The position numbers were made by a program, and so were the translations under genes. Positions 26,419 through 36,300 of a DNA stretch of 64,000 nucleotides are shown here, in pieces. Every line of letters starts with the position of its first letter. Position 1 is the stretch's first letter. This DNA comes from JABMPR01 sp964508765 (GTDB lineage: Bacteria; Fidelibacterota; UBA8477; JABMPR01), in assembly GCA_964508765.1 (NCBI GenBank), contig CAZDVD010000004.1, positions 62,001 through 126,000 on the forward strand. Reading direction: 5' to 3'. The notes beneath the pieces were generated by a model. The model worked only from the letters and a program-made list of their open reading frames with translations. It did not search any database and was not told the DNA's origin.

Positions 26419-28992
26419 TCACGCTGTGAAGTTCATGAAAACAGCTTCTCTTTGAACAGTGTGTATTGGTAGGCTTTCGATCGGAACTTCAAAAAACGCG
26501 GGGAGAAATTCGTTTAATCGGATTCCCTTCCCGTTTTGAACCAGAGTGATAACTTCGAGGCTATTACCCTTTATTTCAATAGACTGGATATATACTTTTA
26601 TATCCAGGGATATTACGCGCTGTTTTCGCTCGCGTTTAATATACACATTTTTCTTCTGTTCAAAGTTTTGTTTCAATTCCTCCAGAGACATTTCAGCAGG
26701 AATATCTTCCAGGTCAATTCTCTGTTTAATGGAGGAAATCTGACCCGTCACAGAATCTATTCTACCCTTGTGCCACGCCACTTCAAGCACAGCAACACCA
26801 GCAGGTAGATATTTATTTAAACCCTCAACGATTGAATCAACTTGGCGAAAGAGTAGAATATCCATGTATTCAGCTTCAGATGTGTAACCCAGTGGTAACG
26901 CTGGTCCACTGGATATTTTAGGACGGCTATTAAAACCCTGAGAAAAAACAACAGGTAAACCGGCTAGACTGATAGCTCGCATAAAGGAGTTCTGAACATC
27001 AAGATGACCGAGATAACTGGCCATGCCTGACTTTGAATATCTCAAGCGGGCAGTATGCACCGGTGTGGTGTTTAGCAGCTCGGGAAGGGGCTCTCTTTCA
27101 GGGGCAACATAGGGTTCTGGTTTGATAGTGGATTCACCTGCTGTACCATCTTTGACAACCCGCATAAAGAGTTCGTCGAAATCGCAAACACCACAAGCCA
27201 GACAGCCATCTCGACAATCAATAACGGTTGCTTCTTGATACGCATTCCGTTTTTCTCGACGTAGAAACTTTTTCAGGATGCCGTTATCCACAATATCCCA
27301 GGGTAGAATCTCTTGATCATCCCGGGCATCCAGATAATCCTGGTAATTAATACCTGCCGTTTCAAAGGCATTCATCCAGCGATCATAGCGGAAGTAATCA
27401 CCCCAGCTATCAAAGCGGGCACCTTCTCGCCATGCTTCATAGATGGCGGCAGCAACCTTTCGATCCCCCCTGGATAACACTCCCTCAATCTCGGAGTATT
27501 TCGGATCACGATAGGAAGCTTTCACATTTTTATGCTTCAAATTTTTCATCAGGAAATCAACCTTTTCCCGGATGACCTCCTTGCTGTCTTGTGCTTCCCA
27601 TTGGAAGGGTGTTTCCGGTTTGGGAATGAAGGTGGACAGGGTCACATTAATTTTTATCCTACCGTACGGGTTGGACATTTTACGGACATCATTGATGAGA
27701 TCTACGATTCCCTGCAAATCAGCCTGTGTTTCTGTGGGCAGACCCAACATGAAATAGAACTTGAGTGTCTTCCAGCCCCCATCCAGAGCAATCTGTACCG
27801 ATGAGTATAAATCTTCATCACTGATCACCTTGTTGATGACCCGGCGCATCCGCCACGTACCGGCTTCAGGAGCAAAGGTTAAACCTGATTTGCGCTCCTC
27901 TGAAGCAATTGAAGCAATCTCTTTGGTAAATGTATCTAGGCGCATTGACGGAAATGAAACTGAGACCCGATTTTCTCTGAGATAGGGTTTCATACCCTCA
28001 ACCACTTCAGTCAGACCTGTATAGTCACTGGTAGATAGCGACAAGAGCGACATGTTTTTCTGACCAGTATTGGCTAGTGTGGTTTTGGCTGTCTCAATGA
28101 GTTCTTCGGGTTTACGCTCGCGAACAGGACGATATACCATGCCAGCATGACAGAAACGACATCCCTGTGTGCAGCCCCGCATGACTTCCAGGGCAAACCA
28201 GTCCTGGGCTGTTTCAACAATGGGAACGATGGGCTTTGTGGGATAATTGGAGGCTTCCAAAACGGGGATTTTGGCGCTTTTCACCCGATCAGGAGCTTTA
28301 TCAAAATTTTTGGTGATGGCGATTAATTTACCCGAGGTATCCGTTTCAAAGTCATAGAACGCTGGCACATACACACCTTCAGGCATAGATGCCAGATCCT
28401 CCAGTATCTCACGCCGGGAGCGTTTTACTCGACGTCCTTCGCCAATACGGCGCACCAGTTCAACCACCAGTTCCTCGGCATCTCCAATGATCACAAGATC
28501 AAAAAAATCTGCCACGGGTTCTGGATTGTAGGCATTGGTTCCACCAGCAATAACAAAGGGATCTTCCTCATTCCTGTCTTTTGTCCAGATGGGGATATCA
28601 GATAAATCCAGCATGGTCAAAATGTTGGTGTAGAGAAGATCATAGGGTAGTGAAAACCCTACAATATCAAAGTCACGCAAATGATGCTTGGTTTCAAGAC
28701 TATGCATGGGCAAGCCATGCTCGCGCATAAGTCCTTCCATATCAGGCCAGGGTGCATAGACCCTTTCTGCTGCGATATCTGCTTCCCGATTCAGGATATG
28801 ATACAGTATCTGGAAACCATTATATGGCATGGCTGTATCATAGACATCAGGAAAAGCTAAAGCGATACTTGCTCTAATTTTATCCCAATCTTTGATGATA
28901 ATGTTGTATTCGTTTCCCAGATATCGTCCGGGTTTGGCTACTTTGGGAAGTACCCGCGTATGTAAAATGTGTTCTATTTCTTTGGGTTGCAC
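26419..28992 (-). CDS. B12-binding-domain radical SAM protein fused to a DUF2344 domain (TIGR03960 + TIGR03936)
   Basis: An 857-residue protein. The N-terminal part resembles a B12-binding domain (about 30-190). The radical SAM centre has the 4Fe-4S motif CTQGCRFC near residue 270, and a further Cys group CRDGCLACGVC lies near residue 590. The last 230 residues are the DUF2344 module. In many bacteria these are two adjacent genes next to rne/rng, and here they form one chain. The reaction is unknown; the link to RNase E/G suggests RNA or ribosome modification. The start is GTG at 28992, with AGGAA 9 bases upstream. Confidence 0.9.
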   Translation of the reverse strand: MQPKEIEHILHTRVLPKVAKPGRYLGNEYNIIIKDWDKIRASIALAFPDVYDTAMPYNGFQILYHILNREADIAAERVYAPWPDMEGLMREHGLPMHSLETKHHLRDFDIVGFSLPYDLLYTNILTMLDLSDIPIWTKDRNEEDPFVIAGGTNAYNPEPVADFFDLVIIGDAEELVVELVRRIGEGRRVKRSRREILEDLASMPEGVYVPAFYDFETDTSGKLIAITKNFDKAPDRVKSAKIPVLEASNYPTKPIVPIVETAQDWFALEVMRGCTQGCRFCHAGMVYRPVRERKPEELIETAKTTLANTGQKNMSLLSLSTSDYTGLTEVVEGMKPYLRENRVSVSFPSMRLDTFTKEIASIASEERKSGLTFAPEAGTWRMRRVINKVISDEDLYSSVQIALDGGWKTLKFYFMLGLPTETQADLQGIVDLINDVRKMSNPYGRIKINVTLSTFIPKPETPFQWEAQDSKEVIREKVDFLMKNLKHKNVKASYRDPKYSEIEGVLSRGDRKVAAAIYEAWREGARFDSWGDYFRYDRWMNAFETAGINYQDYLDARDDQEILPWDIVDNGILKKFLRREKRNAYQEATVIDCRDGCLACGVCDFDELFMRVVKDGTAGESTIKPEPYVAPEREPLPELLNTTPVHTARLRYSKSGMASYLGHLDVQNSFMRAISLAGLPVVFSQGFNSRPKISSGPALPLGYTSEAEYMDILLFRQVDSIVEGLNKYLPAGVAVLEVAWHKGRIDSVTGQISSIKQRIDLEDIPAEMSLEELKQNFEQKKNVYIKRERKQRVISLDIKVYIQSIEIKGNSLEVITLVQNGKGIRLNEFLPAFFEVPIESLPIHTVQREAVFMNFTA

Positions 28993-29117
28993 CCCAATGT
29001 TCCTTTCATCAGCTCCCAGCTAAGCCCGCGATTATAATGGTGTTTTATCAAGAAACCATCTTTTCGTGAACTTTCAAATTGCGGCCTCTCCCTTTTTACA
29101 TTGAGCAAATCAGTACA

Positions 29118-29148
29118 TTTATAGTTAAGTTTAGGCCTTAACTATAAA
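29118..29148. promoter_or_regulatory. Perfect 12-bp inverted repeat in front of the DUF2007 gene
   Basis: The arms TTTATAGTTAAG and CTTAACTATAAA are separated by 7 bases and end 2 bases before the AGGAGG Shine-Dalgarno of the DUF2007 gene. It lies in the divergent gap between that gene and the radical SAM gene. It could be an operator for a dimeric regulator or an mRNA hairpin just upstream of the ribosome binding site. Confidence 0.6.
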
Positions 29149-29160
29149 CAGGAGGTAGTC

Positions 29161-29415
29161 ATGAATATGAGTGATGAAAAAAAGTGGGTTGAACTTCGGA
29201 CTGTTGAAGGTGATATTACTGCTGAAATGCTTCGTGGTGCCCTTGAAAATGCTGATATCCCTTGCGAAATTAAACGCAGTATGCTGGCCTCTGGATTGGG
29301 TGCTCATTCTGTCTCCCTGGCAGGAAACCAAGCCACCCTTATGGTCCCTGAAGAAAATCTGGAAGCAGCCGAAGCCGTTTTGGAAGCCATCGATTTTGAA
29401 CCAGGAGAAGAATAG
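29161..29415 (+). CDS. DUF2007 family small protein
   Basis: An 84-residue DUF2007 (putative signal-transducing) protein: WVELRTVEGDITAEMLRGAL, then LENADIPCEI, and LMVPEENLEAAEAVL at the C-terminus. Members resemble small ACT/PII-like folds and have no established function. The start has a very strong AGGAGG Shine-Dalgarno. A second in-frame ATG lies two codons downstream. Confidence 0.85.
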   Translation: MNMSDEKKWVELRTVEGDITAEMLRGALENADIPCEIKRSMLASGLGAHSVSLAGNQATLMVPEENLEAAEAVLEAIDFEPGEE

Positions 29416-29493
29416 GTTTCGATTAGCTCAAATCTAACTGCTCCCCACGGTTAGAGATGCAAATTATCCAAGAAATCAATTCTCACTGAGAAA

Positions 29494-29513
29494 CCCATGA
29501 TTTCAATCATGGG
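29494..29513. repeat. REP-like hairpin, distal to the transposase gene
   Basis: A palindrome with 9-bp arms (CCCATGATT / AATCATGGG) and a 2-base centre. Its arms match the hairpin at 30044-30063 except for one covarying pair. Confidence 0.8.
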
Positions 29514-29547
29514 CAGGTGTCCAGATCCAATAGCAACCGCAACCATT

Positions 29548-29985
29548 TTAATGGTTTATTAGTAGTTTATGGTTTTCCATTAACCTTTCATATTCTTCTA
29601 AGAAGGTCATGGTTCGATGATGTTCTTGTTGATTCTGGATATAGTATTCGACCTTGCCCACAGCGGATTCACTTACTGAAAATCCTCCATAACCTACTTG
29701 CCAGGCAAATTTAGCATGGATCATATCATTCTGATTTACCCAATGAAATGATTCACCTTTGATCGATTTCATTACTTGAGCAATAGAAAGCTCCCTGGGC
29801 AACAAGAACAACGCATGGATGTGGTTACTTGTGCCGTTTATACTCCTTACCCCACAGCCTGTCTTCTCCATTTCTTGCTGGATATGTAAGAATAGTTCTT
29901 TTCGTATATCATCCTTTATCAATGACCTGCGCCCCTTGGTTCCAAATACGCTGTGTATCCATATCCTAGTTAGTGAGTGGCTCAT
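29548..29985 (-). CDS. tnpA: IS200/IS605-type HUH transposase (Y1 family)
   Basis: A 145-residue single-strand transposase with the metal motif HUH seen as NHIHALF (about residues 52-58) and a catalytic Tyr in the VEYYIQNQQEHH helix (about 112). The length is normal for the family and no frameshift is seen, so it may be active. AAAGGAG lies at good distance from the ATG. A hairpin with arms AAACCGTT / AACGGTTT (30003-30020) sits directly upstream and may restrict translation. Confidence 0.93.
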   Translation of the reverse strand: MSHSLTRIWIHSVFGTKGRRSLIKDDIRKELFLHIQQEMEKTGCGVRSINGTSNHIHALFLLPRELSIAQVMKSIKGESFHWVNQNDMIHAKFAWQVGYGGFSVSESAVGKVEYYIQNQQEHHRTMTFLEEYERLMENHKLLINH

Positions 29986-30043
29986 CTTGGTGTATCTCCT
30001 TTAAACCGTTGAAACGGTTTTCGTTTTTGGGGGCATATTTTAC

Positions 30044-30063
30044 CCCACGATTAAAATCGTGGG
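30044..30063. repeat. REP-like hairpin upstream of the transposase gene
   Basis: A palindrome with arms CCCACGATT / AATCGTGGG and a 2-base centre, the partner of the hairpin at 29494-29513. A further hairpin (CCAAGC / GCTTGG, 30097-30114) follows in the same gap. Confidence 0.8.
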
Positions 30064-30320
30064 TAGCGATTCCCATTTATTAGTTATTCTGGAATTCCAA
30101 GCTATAAAGCTTGGTGTTCTAACCGTATTTTGCATGGAATGAGACTAAATTTGGGATTGTGGGTTAGCTAAGCCCTTAAAATATAATCATGAAAGCCACC
30201 GTTTCAATTATGAGCTGATTATTCCCAAAAAACATACTTAAGAGCTTCCTTTTTTTCATGAAAGTGGTTTTACTCTGCATGCCCTTTTCAAAGTTGCCTG
30301 AACGATGTCCAATAAACGTC

Positions 30321-30349
30321 TTGACGTTATAGCGTCATAACGCTATTTT
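30321..30349 (+). promoter_or_regulatory. Promoter with overlapping operator-like inverted repeats of the toxin-antitoxin operon
   Basis: A TTGACG -35 and a TATTTT -10 separated by 17 bases lie about 30 bases upstream of the antitoxin gene. Nested inverted repeats overlap them: TGACG/CGTCA (30322-30337), CGTTAT/ATAACG (30325-30342) and TAGCGT/ACGCTA (30330-30345). This layout is expected if the ribbon-helix-helix antitoxin represses its own operon. The rest of the 390-base gap before it holds only hairpins. Confidence 0.55.
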
Positions 30350-30376
30350 CACTCCCTATCTGGAGGAGAATAGCCT

Positions 30377-30610
30377 ATGAAAAAACTATCAACTCGGGCA
30401 ACGGTTTATCTGGAGCCCACTATTCACAAAGCTTTGAAGTTAAAAGCAGTAGAGACATCCCTCTCTATTTCCCAGATTATCAATGATGCCTTGCGTTCTG
30501 ATTTATTTGAGGATGCAGAAGATCTGGAAACTTTTCAGAATCGAATTGATGAGCCCTCATTGGATTATGAGACTTTTGTTCAGGAATTGAAGCGAGATGG
30601 CATTCTATAA
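30377..30610 (+). CDS. Ribbon-helix-helix antitoxin of a type II toxin-antitoxin pair
   Basis: A 77-residue CopG/RHH-like protein. The N-terminal beta strand STRATVYLEPTIHKALKL and the helices to about residue 45 form the DNA-binding part, and the acidic C-terminus probably wraps the toxin. GGAGGA precedes the ATG. Its stop overlaps the start of the RelE-like toxin gene by 14 bases, the usual arrangement for such pairs. Confidence 0.85.
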   Translation: MKKLSTRATVYLEPTIHKALKLKAVETSLSISQIINDALRSDLFEDAEDLETFQNRIDEPSLDYETFVQELKRDGIL

Positions 30611-30854
30611 GATTGAATTTAAAAAATCGGTCAAAAAGGATCTTAGACACCTTCCCAAAAATGATATTGTTAAAATTTTAGACCGCATACATAGATTGTC
30701 CACCAACCCTAGACCTCAGCAATCAAGAAAATTGTCCAGCCAAGAAAAATATCGTTTACGGCATGGGAAATATCGGATCTTGTATGAAATCCGAGACCAG
30801 TTATTGCTTATTACAATTGTAAAGGTTGGCCATAGAAAAAATATCTATCAATAG
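30597..30854 (+). CDS. RelE/ParE family toxin
   Basis: An 85-residue basic protein with the RelE fold pattern: FYKIEFKKSVKKDLRHLPK, then YRLRHGKYRILYEI and the C-terminal strand LLITIVKVGHRKNIY. RelE toxins cut mRNA on the ribosome, whereas ParE members inhibit gyrase. The HGKYRILYEI and GHRKNIY end favour the RelE type, but the target is not proven. It overlaps the antitoxin gene. Confidence 0.88.
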   Translation: MAFYKIEFKKSVKKDLRHLPKNDIVKILDRIHRLSTNPRPQQSRKLSSQEKYRLRHGKYRILYEIRDQLLLITIVKVGHRKNIYQ

Positions 30855-30913
30855 GACTCAATTCTATATTGTATGGCTGATGCAGTGAACCCAAAGATGA
30901 AAGCGACCTAGTC

Positions 30914-32173
30914 ATGCCGCAAAAAGTACAACGTGTAAAAGGTGTCAATGACATACTCCCTGGTGAGACGAAACAATGGCAAGCCCTGGAATCAGTTGTG
31001 AAGCATGTCATGGATAGCTACGCTTTTGGTGAGATTCGTCTGCCCATTTTTGAAAAAACTGAGCTCTTCGCCCGGGGTGTTGGTGAAGATACTGATATTG
31101 TTTCCAAGGAAATGTATTCCTTTACGGATATGAGCAAATCATCTCTGACTTTGAGACCTGAGCTTACAGCAGGTGTTGTACGCAGCTATATTCAGAACAA
31201 TCTCCAGCAGATTTCACCAGTACAAAAGCTTTGGTATGAGGGACCTATGTTCCGCCAGGAACGTCCCCAGAAAGGACGCTATCGTCAATTCTGGCAATTT
31301 GGGGCAGAAGCCATTGGTTCACCCAATCCTGAACAGGATGCCGAGATGATCGCCCTTTTTTATGCCATTCTCAAAGAGTTGGGTATTGAGAAATCAGTGA
31401 CCCTTAAAATTAATAGTGTGGGTGATAGTGAAAGCCGGGCGATTTATCGTCATTCGCTACAGGAATATCTACGACCACAGCTCAGCTCACTTTCTGAAAC
31501 CAGTCAGAAACGTTTTGAATCAAACCCACTACGAATTCTAGACAGCAAAGCACCCAATGACAAAGAGCTTGTGAAAGATGCTCCGAAAATTCGCGAATGT
31601 CTCAATGAAGCATCAGCAGCACATTATTCCGAAGTCCTGAAAATGCTTGAAGCCATGGACATACCTTATGTTCAAGACGACTTATTGGTGCGTGGATTGG
31701 ATTACTACACCCACACCATTTTTGAATTCACCAGTGATGCTCTCGGTGCACAGGATGCCATCTGTGGCGGTGGACGCTATAACGATCTGGTCAAGGAGTT
31801 GGGTGGACAAGATGTACCTGCTATTGGCTGGGCCTCTGGCATTGAAAGGCTCCTTCTGGTTGTGGAAGCGTTACAACCTCTGAAAACCGATTCTGGATTG
31901 GACATTTTCCTTACTGTTCAGGGTGAGGCTCTGAGAGTTCAAGCACCAAAACTTATTAATGCATGGCGAAGCGCTGGATTGAAGTGTGACATGGACACCC
32001 TACGTCGAAGCATGAAGGCTCAGATGCGGGAAGCGAATCGTCAGAAAGCACGTTATGTGGCTATCCTCTGGGAAGAAGAATTTGGACAAGGCATCGTGCA
32101 GCTCAAGAATTTCGAAACGGGTGAGCAGGAAGCTGTTGCTTTTGATGATGTGGTCGATGTTGTCCAGGGATAG
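30914..32173 (+). CDS. hisS: Histidyl-tRNA synthetase
   Basis: Charges tRNA-His. The 419-residue class II enzyme has motif 2 as FRQERPQKGRYRQFWQFG, the histidine-specific motifs VRGLDYYTHTIFEF and GGGRYNDLV, motif 3 as GWASGIERLLL and a C-terminal anticodon-binding domain (about 325-415). The length is usual. The Shine-Dalgarno is weak. It is followed by a palindromic repeat rather than a simple terminator. Confidence 0.97.
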   Translation: MPQKVQRVKGVNDILPGETKQWQALESVVKHVMDSYAFGEIRLPIFEKTELFARGVGEDTDIVSKEMYSFTDMSKSSLTLRPELTAGVVRSYIQNNLQQISPVQKLWYEGPMFRQERPQKGRYRQFWQFGAEAIGSPNPEQDAEMIALFYAILKELGIEKSVTLKINSVGDSESRAIYRHSLQEYLRPQLSSLSETSQKRFESNPLRILDSKAPNDKELVKDAPKIRECLNEASAAHYSEVLKMLEAMDIPYVQDDLLVRGLDYYTHTIFEFTSDALGAQDAICGGGRYNDLVKELGGQDVPAIGWASGIERLLLVVEALQPLKTDSGLDIFLTVQGEALRVQAPKLINAWRSAGLKCDMDTLRRSMKAQMREANRQKARYVAILWEEEFGQGIVQLKNFETGEQEAVAFDDVVDVVQG

Positions 32174-32181
32174 CAACATCA

Positions 32182-32297
32182 CGTCTTTGCGAGGAGCCCT
32201 TCGACTGCGCTCAGGACAGGCTCCGCGACGAAGCAATCTCGGATTCGAGATCGCCGCGCTTCCTCAACTCTTCGAGTTGATTCGCTCGCGATGACAA
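32182..32297. repeat. Dispersed palindromic repeat (family A, copy 1)
   Basis: A GC-rich stretch starting CGTCTTTGCGAGGAG and ending TTCGCTCGCGATGACAA, with internal GAAGCAATCTC and GAGATCGCCGCGC. The outer parts are inverted relative to each other. The same words recur at 37331-37420, so this is a small dispersed, MITE-like repeat rather than a gene. Confidence 0.7.
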
Positions 32298-32350
32298 TTC
32301 TCTTTTTTATGTGTGAGAATAAAATTCTGCTATCCAAGGAAGGTCTGTAA

Positions 32351-33109
32351 ATGTCGTCACTCCCCTCACTTCTAACCAACGCCCAAACCGCCAGCTACCG
32401 GGCTCTCAAACGCTCTAAATTCCGCAAGCAGGAAGGTCTTTTCTTGTTAGAGGGTGCCAGGCTTTGCGAAGAAACCCTTCAGTCAGACCTGGAGATCATT
32501 GCCTGTATTACCTCCAAGAATTTTGATAAATTTCCGATTCCTTCTGATGTAAAGCACTTCGAGGCAACTCCAGTTCAAATCGAACAAATTTCAGATAGCA
32601 AAAGTCCCCAGGGAATCATTTGTGTGGCTCGCATTCCTGGGGTTCAGACAGAACCTGACTTGGAAAATACGAAAATCCTCCTGGTACTAGATCGTATCTC
32701 TGATCCAGGCAATATGGGTACCATTTTCAGGTCAGGTCGATGGTTTGGAGTCACGGATATCCTCCTGGGACCGGAATGCGTGGATCCCTTTAGTCCAAAA
32801 GTAGTACGAGGCAGTATGGGAGCCGTCGCCACTCTGAATTTACACACATCCAGCGATCTCTTATCAAGTGCTGAGGAATGGAATGTCGCTGGAGGTGAGG
32901 TTGCCGCTTTGCATATGCAGGGCACTGCCATACAAACCTTCAAGCCAGGCAAGCCCCTCTTTCTTATTGTGGGTTCTGAGGCTCATGGCGTTGATCAGAA
33001 TCTACTTCAAATATCGACACTCCTCTCCATAGAGAAACCTGGTGCAGGTGAATCACTCAATGCTGCCATGGCTACAGGTATTGCTCTATTTGAGCTCACC
33101 AAACCCTAG
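32351..33109 (+). CDS. TrmH/SpoU family RNA 2'-O-methyltransferase
   Basis: A 252-residue SPOUT enzyme. An N-terminal substrate-binding domain (about 1-95, with RKQEGLFLLEGARLCEE) precedes the knotted SpoU domain with motif 1 DRISDPGNMGTIFRS, motif 2 FLIVGSEAHGV and motif 3 SLNAAMATGIALFEL. It methylates tRNA or rRNA; whether it acts like RlmB or TrmH cannot be told. AAGGAAGG precedes the ATG. The 225 bases after it hold no feature I recognise. Confidence 0.93.
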   Translation: MSSLPSLLTNAQTASYRALKRSKFRKQEGLFLLEGARLCEETLQSDLEIIACITSKNFDKFPIPSDVKHFEATPVQIEQISDSKSPQGIICVARIPGVQTEPDLENTKILLVLDRISDPGNMGTIFRSGRWFGVTDILLGPECVDPFSPKVVRGSMGAVATLNLHTSSDLLSSAEEWNVAGGEVAALHMQGTAIQTFKPGKPLFLIVGSEAHGVDQNLLQISTLLSIEKPGAGESLNAAMATGIALFELTKP

Positions 33110-33334
33110 CTGCTCGTCATCACCAACTTAAAGGCATCCAGGAACATCGTCTTGGTATCAGTCTTCAACCCATATATATTGCTTGGCCTTACCCTGATGG
33201 GTGAGGGAAAGCATTGAAAATTACAAAGATGAAGCCGGTGGGAGACATTACCTAATTCCAATAAATGGTAGCGGCTAAATTTGATTATAAAATTGACCGT
33301 GTGATCAACACATTGAACTGAAAAAGGATCAACA

Positions 33335-36300
33335 ATGGATTTTCTAAAACCTCGTGACATGGTGAAAACCCTCATGGCACTTTTCGTGCTGGTATTCACC
33401 TTTTTGATTTACCTGGACACCATGGCGCCGACGGTTTCATTCTGGGATTGTGGTGAATTTATCGCTGTTTCGCATACCCTAAGTGTGCCTCACCCTCCTG
33501 GCTCACCACTTTATCTCCTCTTGGGGCGAGTCATTTCCATGCTTCCCATTGTAGGTGGCGCTGCCCTTGATCCTGTTTTAAATGAACCCCAGTTCCACAA
33601 TATTGCCTATCGTATCAATCTTTTGTCACCGCTGGCTACTGCTTTTGCCAATATGTTTCTATTTCTTATCATCGTCCGTTTGGTTGAAGAGTGGCGTGGA
33701 AGAATTAAAGAAACAGCCGACAAGTGGATCGCATATGGTGGTGCGTTGGTGGGATCACTCACCATCGCCTTCTCTGATAGCCATTGGTTTAATGCAGTGG
33801 AAGCTGAAGTTTATTCCATGAGTATCTTTTTTACAGCTATTGTAGTATGGCTAATTCTTAAATGGTCCGAGAAGGTGGACGAAGGCGGAGCTGGTTCCCG
33901 CTACATTCTGATCATCTCCTATATGATGGGTCTGGCCATCTCGGTTCACATGCTCAACTTGCTTACGATTCCATTTATCGCTCTCATCATGTACATGAAG
34001 CTTAATCCTAAAGAGGATGGCATCGAGATGATGACCCATATGCTGGCTGTTGTGGCTATCATGGCCATCGCCCTCTTGATTGGTGTTGAAATAGCACTCC
34101 CCGACACCTCTGGTGAATACATGCGTCTTCCCTCCAGTGATTTGAGCTCAGCACTTATGGTTCTCGGGGTGATTTTTGCCATTATAACCGGTGGTGGACT
34201 CTGGGGTTTATCCCAGGCTTTTAAGGGTGAACGACGCAGCCGATTCTGGAAGCAAGTTCTGCTTATGGGTGCAGCTGGCGCTTCTTATCTCGTCATATAT
34301 CTTGGAATTATCAAGGGCATGCCCAAACTGGCCAACTTCATGGGCAACATGATGAATACGGAGAATGCCGTATCAGCCATTGGCGCTACATTTACAGTAA
34401 GTATTCTCATTCTCATGGCTTTGATCTGGTTTGCTCCATCAATCTATCGTGCCCGTGCAACTGAGATCAGACTTTCTGTAATGGCTCTTCTCATGGTACT
34501 TGTGGGTTTCACCTCTTACGAAACCATATTCATCCGTTCAGCCCAAAACCCTAATATTGATGAAAATGATCCTGAAACTGTATCTCGAGCCGTATCCTAT
34601 CTGGAACGTGAGCAGTATGGTAGTTATCCCATGTTTTACCGCGATCGCTGGGGTGAAACCCCCCTCAATAGAAATTCTGCAACTCCTGGACGTGTTGTCA
34701 AGATCAACAGCACCGGAAAAATCGGAGAGGTTGTTTCTGTTAATGGAGATCAGGTTGTGGTGGGTGTTGGAGGACGAGATGTTAATCAGCGGATGAACAA
34801 TTTGAGTGTCATCAATGGTGGTTATCGATCGAATTCAGAGTTTTTCTGGCGATATCAGATAAATAAAATGTACATCCGTTACTTTGCCTGGCAATTCTGG
34901 GGACGAGATGGGGATAGACCGGATGTTTCTCAGCTCTGGGGCATTCCCTTTCTTTTGGGTCTAGCGGGAATGATTCATCATTTTTCCAAGGATTCACGCC
35001 GAGCTTTTGCTGTAATGGCTCTATTTATGCTGACAGGATTTGCCATCCTGCTCTACCTTAATCAGGATGATCCCCAACCGCGCGAGCGAGACTATTCGTA
35101 TGTGGGGTCCTTTTACGCCTTTGCCATCTGGATAGGTATAGGTGCAGCCGCCCTCCTTGAAAAACTCAAAGATTGGCGCAAAGATTCTCCAATATATTTT
35201 GGTTCAGCCATAGCAATAATGCTCCTGGCCGCACCAGCGAATATGCTGAAAGCCAATTATCATACACATGATCGTTCCGGCAATTATGTCGCCTGGGAAT
35301 ATTCATATAACTTGCTCAATACCTGCGAGCCCGATGCCATCCTTTTTACAAATGGAGATAACGACACCTTCCCACTCTGGTATTTACAGGAGGTAGAGGG
35401 GATACGCAAGGATGTGCGTGTGGTTAACTTGAGTCTGCTCAACACGCCCTGGTACATCAAACAATTAAAACACATGGAGCCGAAGGTCCCCATCAGTCTC
35501 GAGGATGACGAAATTGAAAAGATGAGTCTCTGGAGATGGGAGGAACGTCAAATGACCCTTCCTGGACCGACTCGTTCTGGTGATAAGCCGGAATCTGGAT
35601 CCTTGGAACAGGACTCAGCCGGTATTACCTGGAATTTGCAGCCTACCATCTCAAGGCAAAAAAATCCCCAAACGGGCAAACTCATGGGCGGTCTACGCGT
35701 ACAGGACATCATGATTTTTGATATCATGCGGATGAATGAATGGAAACAACCCATATACTTTGCCGTAACCGTTTCCCCCAGTAATCAAATTGGTCTGGGA
35801 GATTACCTGCGTATGGATGGACAAGCTTATCAAGTGATGCCATATAAGGTGGGCCTGAGTATCGATGTGGATGTCATGTATGACAAAATCATTGACACAT
35901 ATCGCTATACCAACCTGGATGACCCAGATGTGTACTATCCACCAAATGTCCAGCGTCTGCTACAAAATTACCGCAAGGGTTTCCTCCAGCTCGTTTATGA
36001 ATATGGTTTAGATGGTGATGAGAACCGCGCGAAGGCCCTGCATGTCCTGCACAAAATGGACGAACTGGTTCCCGATGAAACCATTCCTGTGACTTATATG
36101 GATCTTTATCTTCAAATCGCTCAGATGTATTACCAGCTTGAAGATGACTCCAGCGCCTATCGCTATATGGAAAATGCCTTTAGTAACGGTCGTGAAAACG
36201 CCCCTCTCATGGAGCGGGTCAAGGTTGCTTCCATCTGGAACGACCTCTTTGATGAGACGGAGAAAAGTTTGGATATCCTGCTTCCCCTCAGCATGGAAGC

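Larger units (their letters stand above)
29490..30070 (-). mobile_element. IS200/IS605-like element or RAYT-REP unit
   Basis: The unit contains one HUH transposase gene (29548-29985). It is bracketed by two near-identical 9-bp-stem hairpins: 29494-29513 (CCCATGATT / AATCATGGG) and 30044-30063 (CCCACGATT / AATCGTGGG), which differ by a compensated base pair. Such subterminal palindromes are the recognition sites of IS200-type or REP-associated transposases. The exact ends cannot be fixed from one copy. No tnpB is present. Confidence 0.75.

Noticed and set aside
29431..29456. Possible terminator after the DUF2007 gene (TCTAAC / GTTAGA stem)
   Set aside because: The stem is short, the loop is 11 bases and no T-run follows.
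33106..33399. Minus-strand frame of 97 codons opposite the start of the DUF2723 gene
   Set aside because: It overlaps a well-supported gene, has no family resemblance and only its last codons fall in the gap.
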